A DNA stretch of 64,000 nucleotides from Rhodococcus sp. UNC23MFCrub1.1 (GCF_000686025.1 NZ_JMLQ01000001.1:806001-870000), one strand, 5' to 3'. Counted from the stretch's first letter, positions 25,216-34,301 are shown. The notes: a model not told the origin generated them from the sequence alone. Program-made: numbers and translations.

Positions 25216-25788
25216 ATGACAGCAGCTCACGCGACGGCGCGGCGCGCGCAGCTCTTCGATTCCGTAGTGGCCCTGTTCCTGGCCGAAGGCTTCGCGCACC
25301 TCACTCTCGACGGCATCGCCGCCCGCCTTCGGTGCTCGAAGAGCACGCTGTACACCCTCGCCGCGAGCAAGGACGACCTCGTCCGCTCCGCCGCGGTGCA
25401 CTTCTTCACCTCGGCAGCGGTCCGCGTGGACGCGGCCTCCGACGCCGCGACGGGCACCCGCGAGCGCCTCGCGGCGTATCTGGGCGCGGTCGGTGAAGCA
25501 CTCGCGCCGGCGTCGGAACGGTTCATGACCGACCTCGCCGACTTCGAGCCGTCGAGGCTCGTCTACGAACGCAACACCGCCATCGCGGCCGAGCGAGTCC
25601 GCGGCATCATCGACGACGGGGTCCGCGCCGGCGACGTGCGGGACGTCCACGCCGCGTTCGTCGCCGACGTCGCCGCGTCGGTGATGGTCTCGATCCAGAG
25701 CCGTGCCCTCGCCCGTCGCACGGGTCTGGACGACGCCGCCGCCTACCGGGAGCTGGCCACACTGCTGACTGCCGGCATCGCGCGATGA
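25216..25788 (+). CDS. TetR-family repressor of the divergent acyl-CoA dehydrogenase
   Basis: 190 residues. Helix-turn-helix at about 25-50 (TLDGIAARLRCSKSTLYTLAASKDDLV). The C-terminal domain (LFLAEGF..., FMTDLADFEPSRLVYERN, RVRGIIDDGVRAG) is of the type seen in acyl-CoA-responsive regulators. It is placed back to back with the dehydrogenase and shares the AGTACT array, so autorepression and repression of the enzyme gene are likely. Confidence 0.88.
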   Translation: MTAAHATARRAQLFDSVVALFLAEGFAHLTLDGIAARLRCSKSTLYTLAASKDDLVRSAAVHFFTSAAVRVDAASDAATGTRERLAAYLGAVGEALAPASERFMTDLADFEPSRLVYERNTAIAAERVRGIIDDGVRAGDVRDVHAAFVADVAASVMVSIQSRALARRTGLDDAAAYRELATLLTAGIAR

Positions 25789-25863
25789 CTTTCGCCGTCG
25801 GCCGGAGTCGACACGGCTGACGGGTCGAGTTCGCTCCGCCATCCGAAGACGAAGGACCTCACG

Positions 25864-26340
25864 ATGCAGAAGATCACCCCCACACTGTGGTTCGACGACC
25901 GGGCCGAGGAGGCCGCGGAGTTCTACCTCTCGACGTTCGGCACGGGAGCGATACTGAACGTCAGCCGCTACGGGGACGGTGGACCCGGCGCCCCGGGCCG
26001 CGCGATGATGGTCGACTTCGAGCTCTTCGGTCAGCGATTCAACGCCCTGAACGGGGGGCCACAGTTCCCGTTCACCGAAGCGATCTCCATGGCTGTCAGC
26101 TGCGACGGGCAGGAAGAGGTCGACCGCTACTGGAACGCGCTCACGTCCGACGGTGGATCCGAGGGCCGGTGCGCCTGGTGCAAGGACAAGTTCGGGGTCT
26201 CCTGGCAGATCGTCCCGGTCCAGCTGATGCAGCTGATGAGCACCCCGGATCCGGCGGCGTCCCAGCGCGTCGTGCAAGCCATGCTGTCGATGTCGAAGAT
26301 CGTGGTCGCCGACCTGCAGAAGGCCCACGACGGAGCCTGA
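25864..26340 (+). CDS. VOC-fold PhnB-like protein
   Basis: 158 residues, single vicinal-oxygen-chelate domain of the PhnB/3-demethylubiquinone-9 3-methyltransferase-like group: MQKITPTLWFDDRAEEAAEF, FELFGQRFNALNGGP, VDRYWNALTSDGG, WCKDKFGVSWQIVP. The metal-ligand residues of true glyoxalases are not conserved in this group. Biochemical role unknown. A GAAGGA ribosome site precedes the ATG. Confidence 0.85.
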   Translation: MQKITPTLWFDDRAEEAAEFYLSTFGTGAILNVSRYGDGGPGAPGRAMMVDFELFGQRFNALNGGPQFPFTEAISMAVSCDGQEEVDRYWNALTSDGGSEGRCAWCKDKFGVSWQIVPVQLMQLMSTPDPAASQRVVQAMLSMSKIVVADLQKAHDGA

Positions 26341-26383
26341 GCGGCGACGTTTCCTCACGTCACACACCGGGCAATCCCCGAGC

Positions 26384-27061
26384 GTGAACGAGACGTCGAT
26401 GCCCGTGCGCGCGCTCGCCCTGCCGTTCGGGCTGGGGTCGGCGCTGCGCCACGCCAAGCTGTTCCATCCCCACGGGAAGGTTCTGACGGGCACACTGCGC
26501 CGTACCGCCGAGGGCGACGCCGGACTGCCTGTGGGCACGTGCGAGGTGACGGTGCGCCTGTCCACCGCGCTCGGGCTGCCCCGACGGGTTCCCGACGTCG
26601 CGGGTCTCGCGTTGCGTCTCCCGCCGACCGACCGGGCCGACGGTGCCTGGGACATCCTCCTTGCCAGCGCCGGGCGGGAGGTCGTGACGCGGTGCGTTCC
26701 GCTCCCGGTGCTCGCGTTCGAGACGGCCTCCTTCTCGACGCTGATGCCGCTGCAGTTCGAGGGTGGTCAGTGGTGGGTCCGCGCGCGGGCCGTCGCCGCG
26801 CCGCCGCTGCCCACCCTGGACTCCATCGTCGACGCTGTACGTGCGAGGCCGCTGGTCTTCGAGTTCGAGCAGGCCGAGGGCACCGGGGCGTACGTCCCGC
26901 TGGCCGAACTGACGCTCGGCTCGGTCGACCAGTCCGGTGGCGACCTGTCGTTCGACCCGATCCGGCGCACTCCCGACAGTGTCCGGCCCGGTCCGGAATG
27001 GCTGCGGTCCCTCAGGGCGAGGGCCTACCTCGACAGTCGACGCGGCCGGTCCGACACCTGA
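26384..27061 (+). CDS. hypothetical protein, possible divergent catalase-like fold
   Basis: 225 residues from GTG (ATG at 26399 is an alternative). The block LRHAKLFHPHGKVLTGTL is reminiscent of the N-terminal His-containing strand of catalase-like haem proteins; TCEVTVRLSTALGLPRRVPDVAGLALRLPP would then be the beta-barrel strand with the conserved R-x-S. The full catalase length and C-terminal haem-ligand Tyr helix are not evident, so haem binding is doubtful. Relatives are often labelled phosphodiesterase without support. I do not assign an enzyme activity. Confidence 0.6.
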   Translation: MNETSMPVRALALPFGLGSALRHAKLFHPHGKVLTGTLRRTAEGDAGLPVGTCEVTVRLSTALGLPRRVPDVAGLALRLPPTDRADGAWDILLASAGREVVTRCVPLPVLAFETASFSTLMPLQFEGGQWWVRARAVAAPPLPTLDSIVDAVRARPLVFEFEQAEGTGAYVPLAELTLGSVDQSGGDLSFDPIRRTPDSVRPGPEWLRSLRARAYLDSRRGRSDT

Positions 27062-27313
27062 CCGGAATGCGACCGACTCAGGTTCCCTGACCGATCTCGC
27101 GCCCACACCCCACTCAGCGCGCCACACCCCTGTCGACACGCGGCACAGGGTGTGCCCCTCACGAAACCCGTGCACGCCGGCGGCGACCACGCACCCGCGC
27201 ACCCGACCGACGGGGTTCGACTGCCGCATTTGTGGATATTCACACGCGAAGTAGGATTTGTTCACATACGCGTGCGCCGATGGGGGTGGGCGCGTCCCAG
27301 GGGAAGGCTCCAC

Positions 27314-27928
27314 GTGACCAGCAATTCGGTGACCGACGACTCCGTGACAGGTGCTCACGAGACTCGCCCGCTCGTTCCGCACGAGCCCGATCACCGGTTC
27401 GAACGCAGCTCCCGCCTGGTCGGACACGCCTACGTCATCCCCGACTACTACGAGGTCGGCCGCGAGAAGATCCGCGAACTCTCCCGCGCCATCCAGAACG
27501 AACATCCGGCGCACCACAAGGAGGCCGCTGCGGCCGAGTTGGGATACGAGGGACTCGTCGCGCCCGCGACCTTCGTGAGCGTCGTCGGATCCATCGCCAT
27601 CGACTATCTCTTCGCGCACATCCTCGTGGAGTACGAGATCACGGCAGTCATGCAGACCGATCAGAGCTTCGTTCTGCATCGCCCGGTCATGCAGGGAGAT
27701 CAGCTGGTGTCCACTCTCCAGGTGCTGTCGATCCGCCAGTTCGCGGGCAACGACATCCTGGTGGTCCAGAACCATCTGACGTCGCACGGCGAGGACGTGT
27801 GCACCAGCACCACGACGTTCATCGCCCGGACCGATGCCGACGTGGACCCGCGAGCGGCGGCTCTCGTCGACGCCGTGCTCCCCGCCAGCGTGCCGCGGAT
27901 GGGCCCCACCGCCCGCCCGACCGCCTGA
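27314..27928 (+). CDS. hotdog-fold 3-hydroxyacyl dehydratase-like protein (MaoC-N/HadA type)
   Basis: 204 residues from GTG. Single hotdog of the FAS1-type dehydratase N domain found in mycobacterial HadA/HadC: FERSSRLVGHAYVIPDYYEVGREKIREL, AHHKEAAAAELGYEGLVAPATFVSVVG, TDQSFVLHRPVMQGDQLVSTLQV. HadA subunits lack the catalytic His-Asp pair and need a HadB partner, which is not nearby, so it may supplement the mycolate FAS-II complex encoded elsewhere. An in-frame upstream extension is unlike the family. A 250-bp gap upstream contains AT-richer promoter-like sequence. Confidence 0.8.
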   Translation: MTSNSVTDDSVTGAHETRPLVPHEPDHRFERSSRLVGHAYVIPDYYEVGREKIRELSRAIQNEHPAHHKEAAAAELGYEGLVAPATFVSVVGSIAIDYLFAHILVEYEITAVMQTDQSFVLHRPVMQGDQLVSTLQVLSIRQFAGNDILVVQNHLTSHGEDVCTSTTTFIARTDADVDPRAAALVDAVLPASVPRMGPTARPTA

Positions 27929-27946
27929 CCGCCTGACCGCCTGCAT

Positions 27947-28060
27947 TCCGACCGACCCCGGCCTTCCCGCCACACCCCGACCGGCCTCCGGCCCTCCCGC
28001 CACACCCCGACCGGCCTCCGGCCCTCCCGCCACACCCCGACCGGCCTCCGGCCCTCCCAC
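27947..28060. repeat. 30-bp-period repeat array D (intergenic)
   Basis: GCC(T/C)TCCCGC begins at 27961, 27991, 28021 and 28051, exactly 30 bp apart, with CACACCCCGACC spacers and the CCGGCCTCCGG core. A short run of GACCGCCT copies (27919-27943) precedes it. The array ends directly at the TAGAGT -10 box of the pentapeptide-repeat gene. Confidence 0.92.
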
Positions 28061-28073
28061 TAGAGTCCCCCGT

Positions 28074-28685
28074 GTGGAGGACGAATTCGCCGACCGGTCG
28101 TTCGAGGACGAGAACTACAACGAGATCGACGCACACGGCCAGCGGTGGGACAGGCGTTCGTACACGTCCTGCAGCTTCATCGACGCGGACCTCGGCGGTC
28201 TGACCACCCACGGTGTCGTCTTCACCGACTGCGACTTCTCCGGCGTGGATCTGACGGACTCGACGCACATCGGGTCGGCCTTCCGCAACTGCGAGTTCCG
28301 GCGGAGCCGATTGTGGCACAGCACTTTTCGCAGCACATCGTTCCTCGGTTCCGCCATCGCGGACTCGCGCATCACGCCCGCGGTCTTCGACGAGGTCGAC
28401 CTCATGCTCACCTCGCTCGGCGGTCTCGACCTCCGCGGACTCGACCTCACCGGGGCGCGCCTGCGTGACGCCAACCTCGTCGGGACCGATCTCCGCAAGG
28501 CCACTCTGCGCGGTGTCGACTTCGGCGGTGCCCGCACCTCCGGGCTCCGGTTGAACGATGCGGATCTGCGGGGCAGCATCGCCGATGCCACGTTCTGGAC
28601 GTCGGCCGTGCTCGACGGAGCCCGCATCGACACGGTCCAGGCACTCGCCTACGTGCACGCGCACGGTCTCACCGTCTCGGACTGA
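28074..28685 (+). CDS. pentapeptide-repeat protein
   Basis: 203 residues. From about residue 35 onward the sequence follows the five-residue pattern A(D/N)LXX with Leu/Phe at the centre (TDCDFSGVDLTDSTHIG, GLDLRGLDLTGARLRDANLVG), which builds a right-handed quadrilateral beta-helix. Relatives such as MfpA and Qnr mimic DNA and protect gyrase, but many family members have other or unknown roles. TAGAGT at 28061-28066 lies 7 nt before this GTG, favouring a leaderless start here. Confidence 0.85.
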   Translation: MEDEFADRSFEDENYNEIDAHGQRWDRRSYTSCSFIDADLGGLTTHGVVFTDCDFSGVDLTDSTHIGSAFRNCEFRRSRLWHSTFRSTSFLGSAIADSRITPAVFDEVDLMLTSLGGLDLRGLDLTGARLRDANLVGTDLRKATLRGVDFGGARTSGLRLNDADLRGSIADATFWTSAVLDGARIDTVQALAYVHAHGLTVSD

Positions 28686-28721
28686 GTAGATCCGACCTCC
28701 GCCCGACTCCGAATAGAAGAC

Positions 28722-28767
28722 GGAAACGGCCTCCCCGCCCGCGTGGTCCGTGCGGGAAGGCCGTTCC
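28722..28767 (+). terminator. hairpin terminator after the pentapeptide-repeat gene
   Basis: GGAAACGGCCTCCCCGC (28722-28738) pairs with GCGGGAAGGCCGTTCC (28752-28767), with one mismatch and one bulge, about 37 nt after the stop codon. The remaining 200 nt to the dodecin gene show no coding signal I can support. Confidence 0.7.
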
Positions 28768-28974
28768 ATCGGCAGGCTGTGGTCTCAACCTCACCGGGCG
28801 TCCACGCCGACGCACGCGCCGCCGCTGCCGCCGCACGTCTTCTACCCGAGCCACCCACTTCCGAAACGGACACAGGTGCTCGACCGCGTCGAACCGCGAT
28901 GATCGGAACCCTGGACCGGACGACACCCGAGGACGCACGATGACGGGGAACTGTCACCGAGTGAAGGGCACACC

Positions 28975-29184
28975 ATGAGCGACAACGTCTACCGCGTCAC
29001 CGAGATCGTAGGAACCTCGACGGAGGGTGTCGACGACGCCATCCGCAAGGCCATCTCCCGCGCGAGCAGCACACTGCGGGAGCTCGACTGGTTCGAGGTC
29101 ACCGAGACCCGCGGACACATCGAGAACGGCGCGGTCGCGCACTTCCAGGTGACGCTGAAGGTCGGCTTCAAGCTCGACGACTGA
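28975..29184 (+). CDS. dodecin
   Basis: 69 residues, a complete dodecin: MSDNVYRVTEIVGTSTEGVD, then IENGAVAHFQVTLKVGFKLDD. Dodecins form hollow dodecamers that bind flavins, and in actinobacteria also CoA, as storage or buffering. Trp (in ELDWFEV) is the residue that stacks on the flavin. Stand-alone gene. Confidence 0.95.
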   Translation: MSDNVYRVTEIVGTSTEGVDDAIRKAISRASSTLRELDWFEVTETRGHIENGAVAHFQVTLKVGFKLDD

Positions 29185-29267
29185 GCGATCGGGCGGGCGA
29201 CGACTCGGCGGGAACGCGGCGGCCCCCGTGCCCGTTTCCGATCGAGCACGACGGGTAGCCGACCAGG

Positions 29268-30329
29268 ATGCCCGTCGTCAGAGTCGCGTCCGATCCCGGC
29301 TTCGCCGCCGCCGTCGCCGACTCCGTCGCGGCCTATCTCGACGGATCGGCCACGCGCGACGGCGACGTGCTCACCGTCGACCAGGTCGCGATCCCGTTGC
29401 CACCGGTACAGAGCGGCAGCCCCGACCTGGACACCTGGGCGTCCCTGCTCGGCCATACCGGGGGCAGCGAGGACATCCTCACCGTGTGCGTGTCCGAAAT
29501 ACCGCGGCGCGTGCGGTCCCGCCCCGTACTCGCCGAGATCGTCGGGCCGTCGATGGTGGTCGTCTACGTTCCGTCGTTCGGGACCCACCGAGTCGCGCCG
29601 CGGGCGCGCGCCGTCACGCTGGCCGCGCTGGAAGCGCTACGCGACGCCACCGGTGTCGACAGGCCCGATCCCGCCACGGGTCTCGCGCACTGGTCCACCG
29701 TCTCCGGCCACGACGCCCTGGTGGCGCCCGCCCTGGCGGGACGAGCGCGAGTGGTCGCGGGCATGATCCGCACCAACCGACCGTGGCGGTTGATACCGAC
29801 ACTGTCGGGCGCACTGGCCGCGGCGACCGCGACGTCCGCGTTCGGCCTCTTCTACTCGAGCATCTGGCAGATGGCGGCGTCGATGTCGATCGTGCGTCTG
29901 TCAGCGGTGTCCGCCACCGCCCTCGTGGCCGTGACGACATGGCTCACCGTGCCGAACGGACTGTGGGAGAGGCGCGCTCGACGCGAGCGTGGGTTCGATC
30001 GCACGATGTACAACCTCGCCACCCTCGGTACGGTCGTGTCCGGGGTGGCCGTCATGTACGCGGTCCTGTTCGCGGTGGTCGGCGCGGCGGCCGCGGTGGT
30101 GATCTCTCCGTCGTTCCTGTCCGAACAGATCGGGCGTGCGGCGAACCTCTCCGATTACGTTCGCCTGGCCTGGCTCTCGGCATCACTCGGCACCGTGGCG
30201 GGCGCCGTCGGCAGCACCGTGGCCGACCGGGAGCAGATTCTCCGTGCGACGTTCGGACACCGCGAGGTCCTTCGTCGACGCGCAGCTGCCGGCCGACTGG
30301 ACGACACGCAGGACCACGTCGACTCGTGA
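29268..30329 (+). CDS. membrane protein of unknown function
   Basis: 353 residues. Residues 1-150 are soluble with alternating strands and helices (LTVCVSEIPRRVRSRPVLAE, VVYVPSFGTHRV). From about 165 there are four hydrophobic segments (LIPTLSGALAAATATSAFGLF, LSAVSATALVAVTTWLTV, LGTVVSGVAVMYAVLFAVVG, LAWLSASLGTVAGAVGSTVA). No catalytic motif or known family recognised. It stands alone between dodecin and a Tat-exported amidohydrolase. Confidence 0.7.
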   Translation: MPVVRVASDPGFAAAVADSVAAYLDGSATRDGDVLTVDQVAIPLPPVQSGSPDLDTWASLLGHTGGSEDILTVCVSEIPRRVRSRPVLAEIVGPSMVVVYVPSFGTHRVAPRARAVTLAALEALRDATGVDRPDPATGLAHWSTVSGHDALVAPALAGRARVVAGMIRTNRPWRLIPTLSGALAAATATSAFGLFYSSIWQMAASMSIVRLSAVSATALVAVTTWLTVPNGLWERRARRERGFDRTMYNLATLGTVVSGVAVMYAVLFAVVGAAAAVVISPSFLSEQIGRAANLSDYVRLAWLSASLGTVAGAVGSTVADREQILRATFGHREVLRRRAAAGRLDDTQDHVDS

Positions 30330-30428
30330 CCGGTCCTGAAGTCCGATGAAAACATCAGGAGTGGCACCGACGCCTGTTACGTTGCCGCGGAGCCGGGGGG
30401 ACGGCTTCCGCACACGGGGGGAACGACG

Positions 30429-31499
30429 ATGGCGACACGACGACAGGCTCTGCAGACTCTGATCGGCGGAGGCGTGCTCGGCACGGGGCTGCTCGCGGCC
30501 ACGGGACCGACGGCCTCGGCCGCTCCCACAGGCGCGTATCGAGTGGACCTACACGCGCACATGATCCCGCCGATGTATCGGGAGGCCGTGCTGCGCGCCG
30601 GGCTTCTGGTTCCGGGCGGCCTACCGCTGCCCGCGTGGTCGCCGGAGTCCGCTCTCGCGTTCATGGACGAGTTCGGCATCGCGGCCCAGGTGCTCTCGAT
30701 CTCCGACCCCGGAGTGCGGTTCGTGCGCGGCCTCGAGGCGGTGCGCCTCGCGCGCTCCTGCAACGACTACGCGGCCGACCAGGTTCGACTGCATCCCACT
30801 CGTTTCGGCTCCCTGGTCACCGTGCCACTTCCGGACGTGCCGGCGTCCCTCGCCGAGATCGCGTACGGCCTGGACGTGCTGGGAATGGACGGGGTGGCAC
30901 TGCTGTCGTCGTATGACGGCATCTACCTCGGTGACCCACGCTTCGAGCCGATCATGGCGTTGCTCGACGCGCGGTCCGCCCTCGTCTTCGTGCACCCCGG
31001 CGAGCTCCCCGCGGGTTCGGCTCCCCCAGTGCCGCTTCCGAGCTTCCTCCTCGAGTTCCCGTTCGAGACCACACGTACAGCGGTCGAGATGATCGCGGCC
31101 GGCACCCTCGACCGGTATCCGAACATCCGCTTCGTCCTCGCTCACGCGGGTGGTTGCCTGCCGTACCTCGCCACGCGGCTGGGTGCGCCCCGCGCCGTCG
31201 CACCGGATCAGATCCCGTCCGTGTCGCTGCTCGGCCTCGAGGGTGCACTGCGACGCTTCCACTACGACACCGCACTGTCCGCCTCGGCGTCGTCGCTGCG
31301 ATCGGTGCTCGAGGTGACCGACGTCGACCACATCGTCTTCGGAACCGACTGGCCCTTCAGCGGACTCACCTACTCCGCCTCGGACACGGACGACCCGGCC
31401 CCCGGCCTGTCCGACGTGTTCGACGGCGACGGCCGGGCACGGGTGGAACGCGCCAATCCCCTCGCGCTGCTCCCTCGGCTGGCGGCGGAGCTGCGGTAG
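30429..31499 (+). CDS. Tat-exported amidohydrolase (ACMSD-like family)
   Basis: 356 residues. Twin-arginine signal (MATRRQALQTLIGGG, hydrophobic core, TASAAP cleavage region). The mature part is a TIM-barrel amidohydrolase-2 enzyme: metal-binding HxH in RVDLHAHMIPP, His in FVHPGELP, His in LAHAGGCLPYL, and the conserved Asp in IVFGTDWPFS. Cytosolic relatives are decarboxylases such as aminocarboxymuconate-semialdehyde decarboxylase; a secreted form is unusual and its substrate is not predictable. Single gene. Confidence 0.85.
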   Translation: MATRRQALQTLIGGGVLGTGLLAATGPTASAAPTGAYRVDLHAHMIPPMYREAVLRAGLLVPGGLPLPAWSPESALAFMDEFGIAAQVLSISDPGVRFVRGLEAVRLARSCNDYAADQVRLHPTRFGSLVTVPLPDVPASLAEIAYGLDVLGMDGVALLSSYDGIYLGDPRFEPIMALLDARSALVFVHPGELPAGSAPPVPLPSFLLEFPFETTRTAVEMIAAGTLDRYPNIRFVLAHAGGCLPYLATRLGAPRAVAPDQIPSVSLLGLEGALRRFHYDTALSASASSLRSVLEVTDVDHIVFGTDWPFSGLTYSASDTDDPAPGLSDVFDGDGRARVERANPLALLPRLAAELR

Positions 31500-31527
31500 C
31501 CGGTCGAGGTTCTGCCACCATGGGGGT

Positions 31528-32589
31528 ATGGCCACGAGCACCACTGCCCCACTCACCGGATATCTCAGCGACAACGCCGCGGGCACCGCGCCGGAGATTC
31601 TCGCGGCCATGGCGGAGGCATCGACCGGGCTCGCAGCCCCGTACGGCAACGATCCGACGTCCGCTCGTCTCACGAGGCTGATGGCAGACGTCTTCGAGCG
31701 TCCCGTCGACGTGTTCGTCGTCGGAACCGGTTCGGCGGCCAACGGACTGGCGCTGGCCGCGTGCACACCGCCGTGGGGCAGCATCCTCACCCATCCCGAC
31801 GGCCACATCACCAACGACGAGGCCGGCGCTCCGGAGTTCTTCACCGACGGCGCCAAGATCGTCCTCGTGGACGGCCCCCGTTCGACGATGGATCCCACCG
31901 CACTGCGCGCCGCGGTCGTGCGACGACGCGGCGACGTCCACAGTGTCCAGCCGTCGGTGGTGAGCCTCACGCAGGTCACCGAGACGGGCAGCGTCCACAC
32001 CCTCGACGAGGTGCGTGAGGTGTCGACCATCGCGCACGATGCCGGACTCCGCGTGCACATGGACGGCGCCCGGTTCGCCAACGCGCTCGTGGCCCTCGAG
32101 TGCACGCCGGCCGAGATGACCTGGCGAGCAGGCGTGGACATCCTGTCCTTCGGCGCGACGAAGAACGGCACGATGACCGCCGAGGCCATCGTGTCGTTCG
32201 ATCCCTCGTTGTCCACCGAACTGACGTTCCGACACAAGCGCGGTGGCCAGCTGACGTCCAAGATGCGGTTCCAGAGCGCGCAACTGGTCGCGTACCTGGA
32301 GAACGACCTCTGGATGCGTCATGCGCGGAACGCCAACGCGATGGCCGCGCGGCTCCGAGACGGGCTCCGACAGATCGGGGGCATCGAAGTCGTGGGCGAC
32401 GCGTCGGCGAACATGTCCTACTTCCGCTTCCCCGCTGCTCTGACACAGGCACTGCACGACCGCGGATTCACGTTCTACGACGACCGGTGGGAGCCGGGGG
32501 TCGTGCGTCTCGTGACGTCGTTCGCGCACACTGCGCGCGACGTGGACGCGTTCGTCGATGCCGTGCGGGCGCTCGCCATTATTGACTGA
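31528..32589 (+). CDS. low-specificity L-threonine aldolase-like enzyme
   Basis: 353 residues, PLP enzyme splitting beta-hydroxy amino acids to glycine and an aldehyde. Motifs: LSDNAAGTAPEIL (family SDN start), HITNDEAGAPEFF, HMDGARFANAL, and the Schiff-base Lys in LSFGATKNGTMTAE. Normal length. The stop codon lies inside the palindromic operator of the next gene. Confidence 0.92.
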   Translation: MATSTTAPLTGYLSDNAAGTAPEILAAMAEASTGLAAPYGNDPTSARLTRLMADVFERPVDVFVVGTGSAANGLALAACTPPWGSILTHPDGHITNDEAGAPEFFTDGAKIVLVDGPRSTMDPTALRAAVVRRRGDVHSVQPSVVSLTQVTETGSVHTLDEVREVSTIAHDAGLRVHMDGARFANALVALECTPAEMTWRAGVDILSFGATKNGTMTAEAIVSFDPSLSTELTFRHKRGGQLTSKMRFQSAQLVAYLENDLWMRHARNANAMAARLRDGLRQIGGIEVVGDASANMSYFRFPAALTQALHDRGFTFYDDRWEPGVVRLVTSFAHTARDVDAFVDAVRALAIID

Positions 32590-32595
32590 TCAGTC
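32584..32595 (+). promoter_or_regulatory. palindromic operator overlapping a stop codon
   Basis: GACTGATCAGTC is a perfect 12-bp palindrome including the TGA of the aldolase gene (32587-32589). TAGAAT (32596-32601) follows as a -10 box, with the next ATG at 32608. The layout fits autorepression by the TetR protein it precedes. Confidence 0.65.
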
Positions 32596-32607
32596 TAGAA
32601 TGGGTGC

Positions 32608-32961
32608 ATGCCGAGACCGCGCGAGTTCGACACGGACACTGTGCTCGCGGCCGCCGTCGACACGTTCGTCCGTCACGGTTACACCGGCGCGTCCGTCGAT
32701 CAGATCCTCGACGCCGTCGGCATCCGACGGGCGAGCCTCTACAACGCGTTCGGAAGCAAGCGCGGACTGTTCCTCACCGCACTGCGCTCGACGCACTCCA
32801 CGATGCCTCTGCTTCTCGTCGCTCTCATGGATCTGGCCCCCTCCGATCCCTCGGTGAGGCAGGAGATCCGCGAGAAGTTGGTTGCCGAGAACATCGACGC
32901 ACGGGCACTGGGCGACGCGATACTCACGCGCGCCTGCATCGAGAGAAAGGGCACAGCATGA
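32608..32961 (+). CDS. short TetR-family regulator
   Basis: 117 residues, well below the usual 190. The DNA-binding half is intact (FVRHGYTGASVDQILDAVGIRRASLYNAFGSKRGLFL, residues about 18-55) but the ligand domain is reduced to about 55 residues. The stop overlaps the next ATG (ATGA), so the two are coupled. The intact operator and -10 box argue that it is expressed rather than a pseudogene, yet dimerisation of such a short form needs testing. Confidence 0.82.
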   Translation: MPRPREFDTDTVLAAAVDTFVRHGYTGASVDQILDAVGIRRASLYNAFGSKRGLFLTALRSTHSTMPLLLVALMDLAPSDPSVRQEIREKLVAENIDARALGDAILTRACIERKGTA

Positions 32962-33311
32962 ACACCGTGACCATCGTCGACGGCCGACTGGTCGTCGAAC
33001 CACGCGGCCTCGACAAGCTCTGGAGCTTCACGCGCCGACTCGACATTCCGCTGTCCGAGGTGAAGGGCGCCACCGTCGACACCGGTGTACGGCGTGAGCC
33101 CAGGGGCATCAGGGCTCCGGGCCTCTCGATACCGGGAAAGTACGCCGGCACCTTCCATCGTGACGGCGAGAAAGTGTTCTGGAACGTCGGGGACCCGGTG
33201 CGCAACATCGTGATCGAGCTCGACCGCACCGGACGGTTCGATCGACTCGTCCTGACGGTGGACGATCCGACCCGAACGGAGAACGCGGTCAACGCCGCAC
33301 TCGCGACCTAG
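32958..33311 (+). CDS. small PH-like domain protein
   Basis: 117 residues from the ATG overlapping the TetR stop. All-beta pattern (TIVDGRLVVEPRGLDKLWSF, LDIPLSEVKGATVD, GEKVFWNVGDPVRNIVIEL, FDRLVLTVDDP) compatible with a bacterial pleckstrin-homology-like fold. No catalytic residues. As second gene of the operon it is the likely target of, or partner to, the short TetR protein. Confidence 0.7.
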   Translation: MNTVTIVDGRLVVEPRGLDKLWSFTRRLDIPLSEVKGATVDTGVRREPRGIRAPGLSIPGKYAGTFHRDGEKVFWNVGDPVRNIVIELDRTGRFDRLVLTVDDPTRTENAVNAALAT

Positions 33312-33314
33312 TTC

Positions 33315-34301
33315 TCACAGGTCCGCCCATGCCTCCGGATTGACGGCGTGGGGCGGCATCGTGCCGGCGGCCATCGCGACGGCGTTCTCCGCGCACAGAC
33401 GCGCCATCTCGCTCCGCACCGACACCGTCGCGCTCCCGACATGCGGCAGCAGCACGGTGTTGGCCAGCTCCGACAGGCCGGGTGCCGTGGCCGGTTCGTC
33501 CTCGTAGACGTCGAGCCCCGCACCGGCGATCACGCCGTCCCGCAACGCCTCCACCAGAGCGGACTCGTCGACCACCGGCCCGCGCGCGGTGTTCACCAGA
33601 ATCGCGGAGGTCTTCATCGCGCCGAGAACCCGAGCATCGACGAGGTGGTACGTCGCCTCGGTCAGCGGAACGTGCAGGGACAGGAAGTCGCTCGTCGCCA
33701 CCAACTCGTCCCACGAGACGTGCTCGACGCGACCGCCGAACTCGTCGAGCTCCGCATCGTCGACGGGCCTGTCGGACGGGGGCCGTGGGCAGAACCGCAC
33801 CGTCATACCGAATCCGAGAGCGCGCCGCGCCGTCGCGCGAGCGATGCGCCCGAATCCGGCCAGTCCCAGCACCCGTCCGGACACGTCCGTGCCGAGCATC
33901 AGGTCCGGTGCCCATCCGGTGAACTCACCGGCGCGCACCGTCCGGTCCGCCTCGAGCGCCCGACGCGCTGTGGCCAGCATCAGCAGGAGAGCGATGTCCG
34001 CCGTGGAGTCCGTCAGGACGCCCGGAGTGTTCCCGACGACGATGCCTCGGGCGGTGGCGGCGCCGACGTCGATGTTGTCGACACCCACCGCGTAGTTGGA
34101 GATCCCACGCAGGCGCGCACCGGCGAGCAGTGCGCTGTCGAACCGGTCCCGGAGCTGGGCCACCACCACGTCGTAGTCGCCGGAGGCGCATCGCTCCACC
34201 AGCGCGACGTGATCGAGCGCGATAACGTCGACGTCGGTGGCGCGGCGCAGAATCTCCATACCCGGTTCCGGAATCGGCAGGGTGACCAGGATCCGCGTCA
34301 T
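33315..34301 (-). CDS. D-2-hydroxyacid dehydrogenase (glyoxylate/hydroxypyruvate reductase-like)
   Basis: 328 residues. Rossmann loop GLAGFGRIARATARRA, catalytic Arg in LVNTARGPVVDE, Glu in DVYEDEP and His in VLLPHVGSATVS are all present. Reduces a 2-oxo acid with NAD(P)H. It overlaps the CoA-transferase gene (ATGA) and follows a MarR gene, so it probably processes a hydroxy or oxo acid linked to the CoA ester made by that transferase. Confidence 0.92.
   Translation of the reverse strand: MTRILVTLPIPEPGMEILRRATDVDVIALDHVALVERCASGDYDVVVAQLRDRFDSALLAGARLRGISNYAVGVDNIDVGAATARGIVVGNTPGVLTDSTADIALLLMLATARRALEADRTVRAGEFTGWAPDLMLGTDVSGRVLGLAGFGRIARATARRALGFGMTVRFCPRPPSDRPVDDAELDEFGGRVEHVSWDELVATSDFLSLHVPLTEATYHLVDARVLGAMKTSAILVNTARGPVVDESALVEALRDGVIAGAGLDVYEDEPATAPGLSELANTVLLPHVGSATVSVRSEMARLCAENAVAMAAGTMPPHAVNPEAWADL

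Noticed and set aside
27947-28060. Regular 30-bp repeats resembling a CRISPR array
   Set aside because: The spacers are nearly identical, there are only four units, other copies of the family lie inside protein-coding genes, and no cas gene is present.
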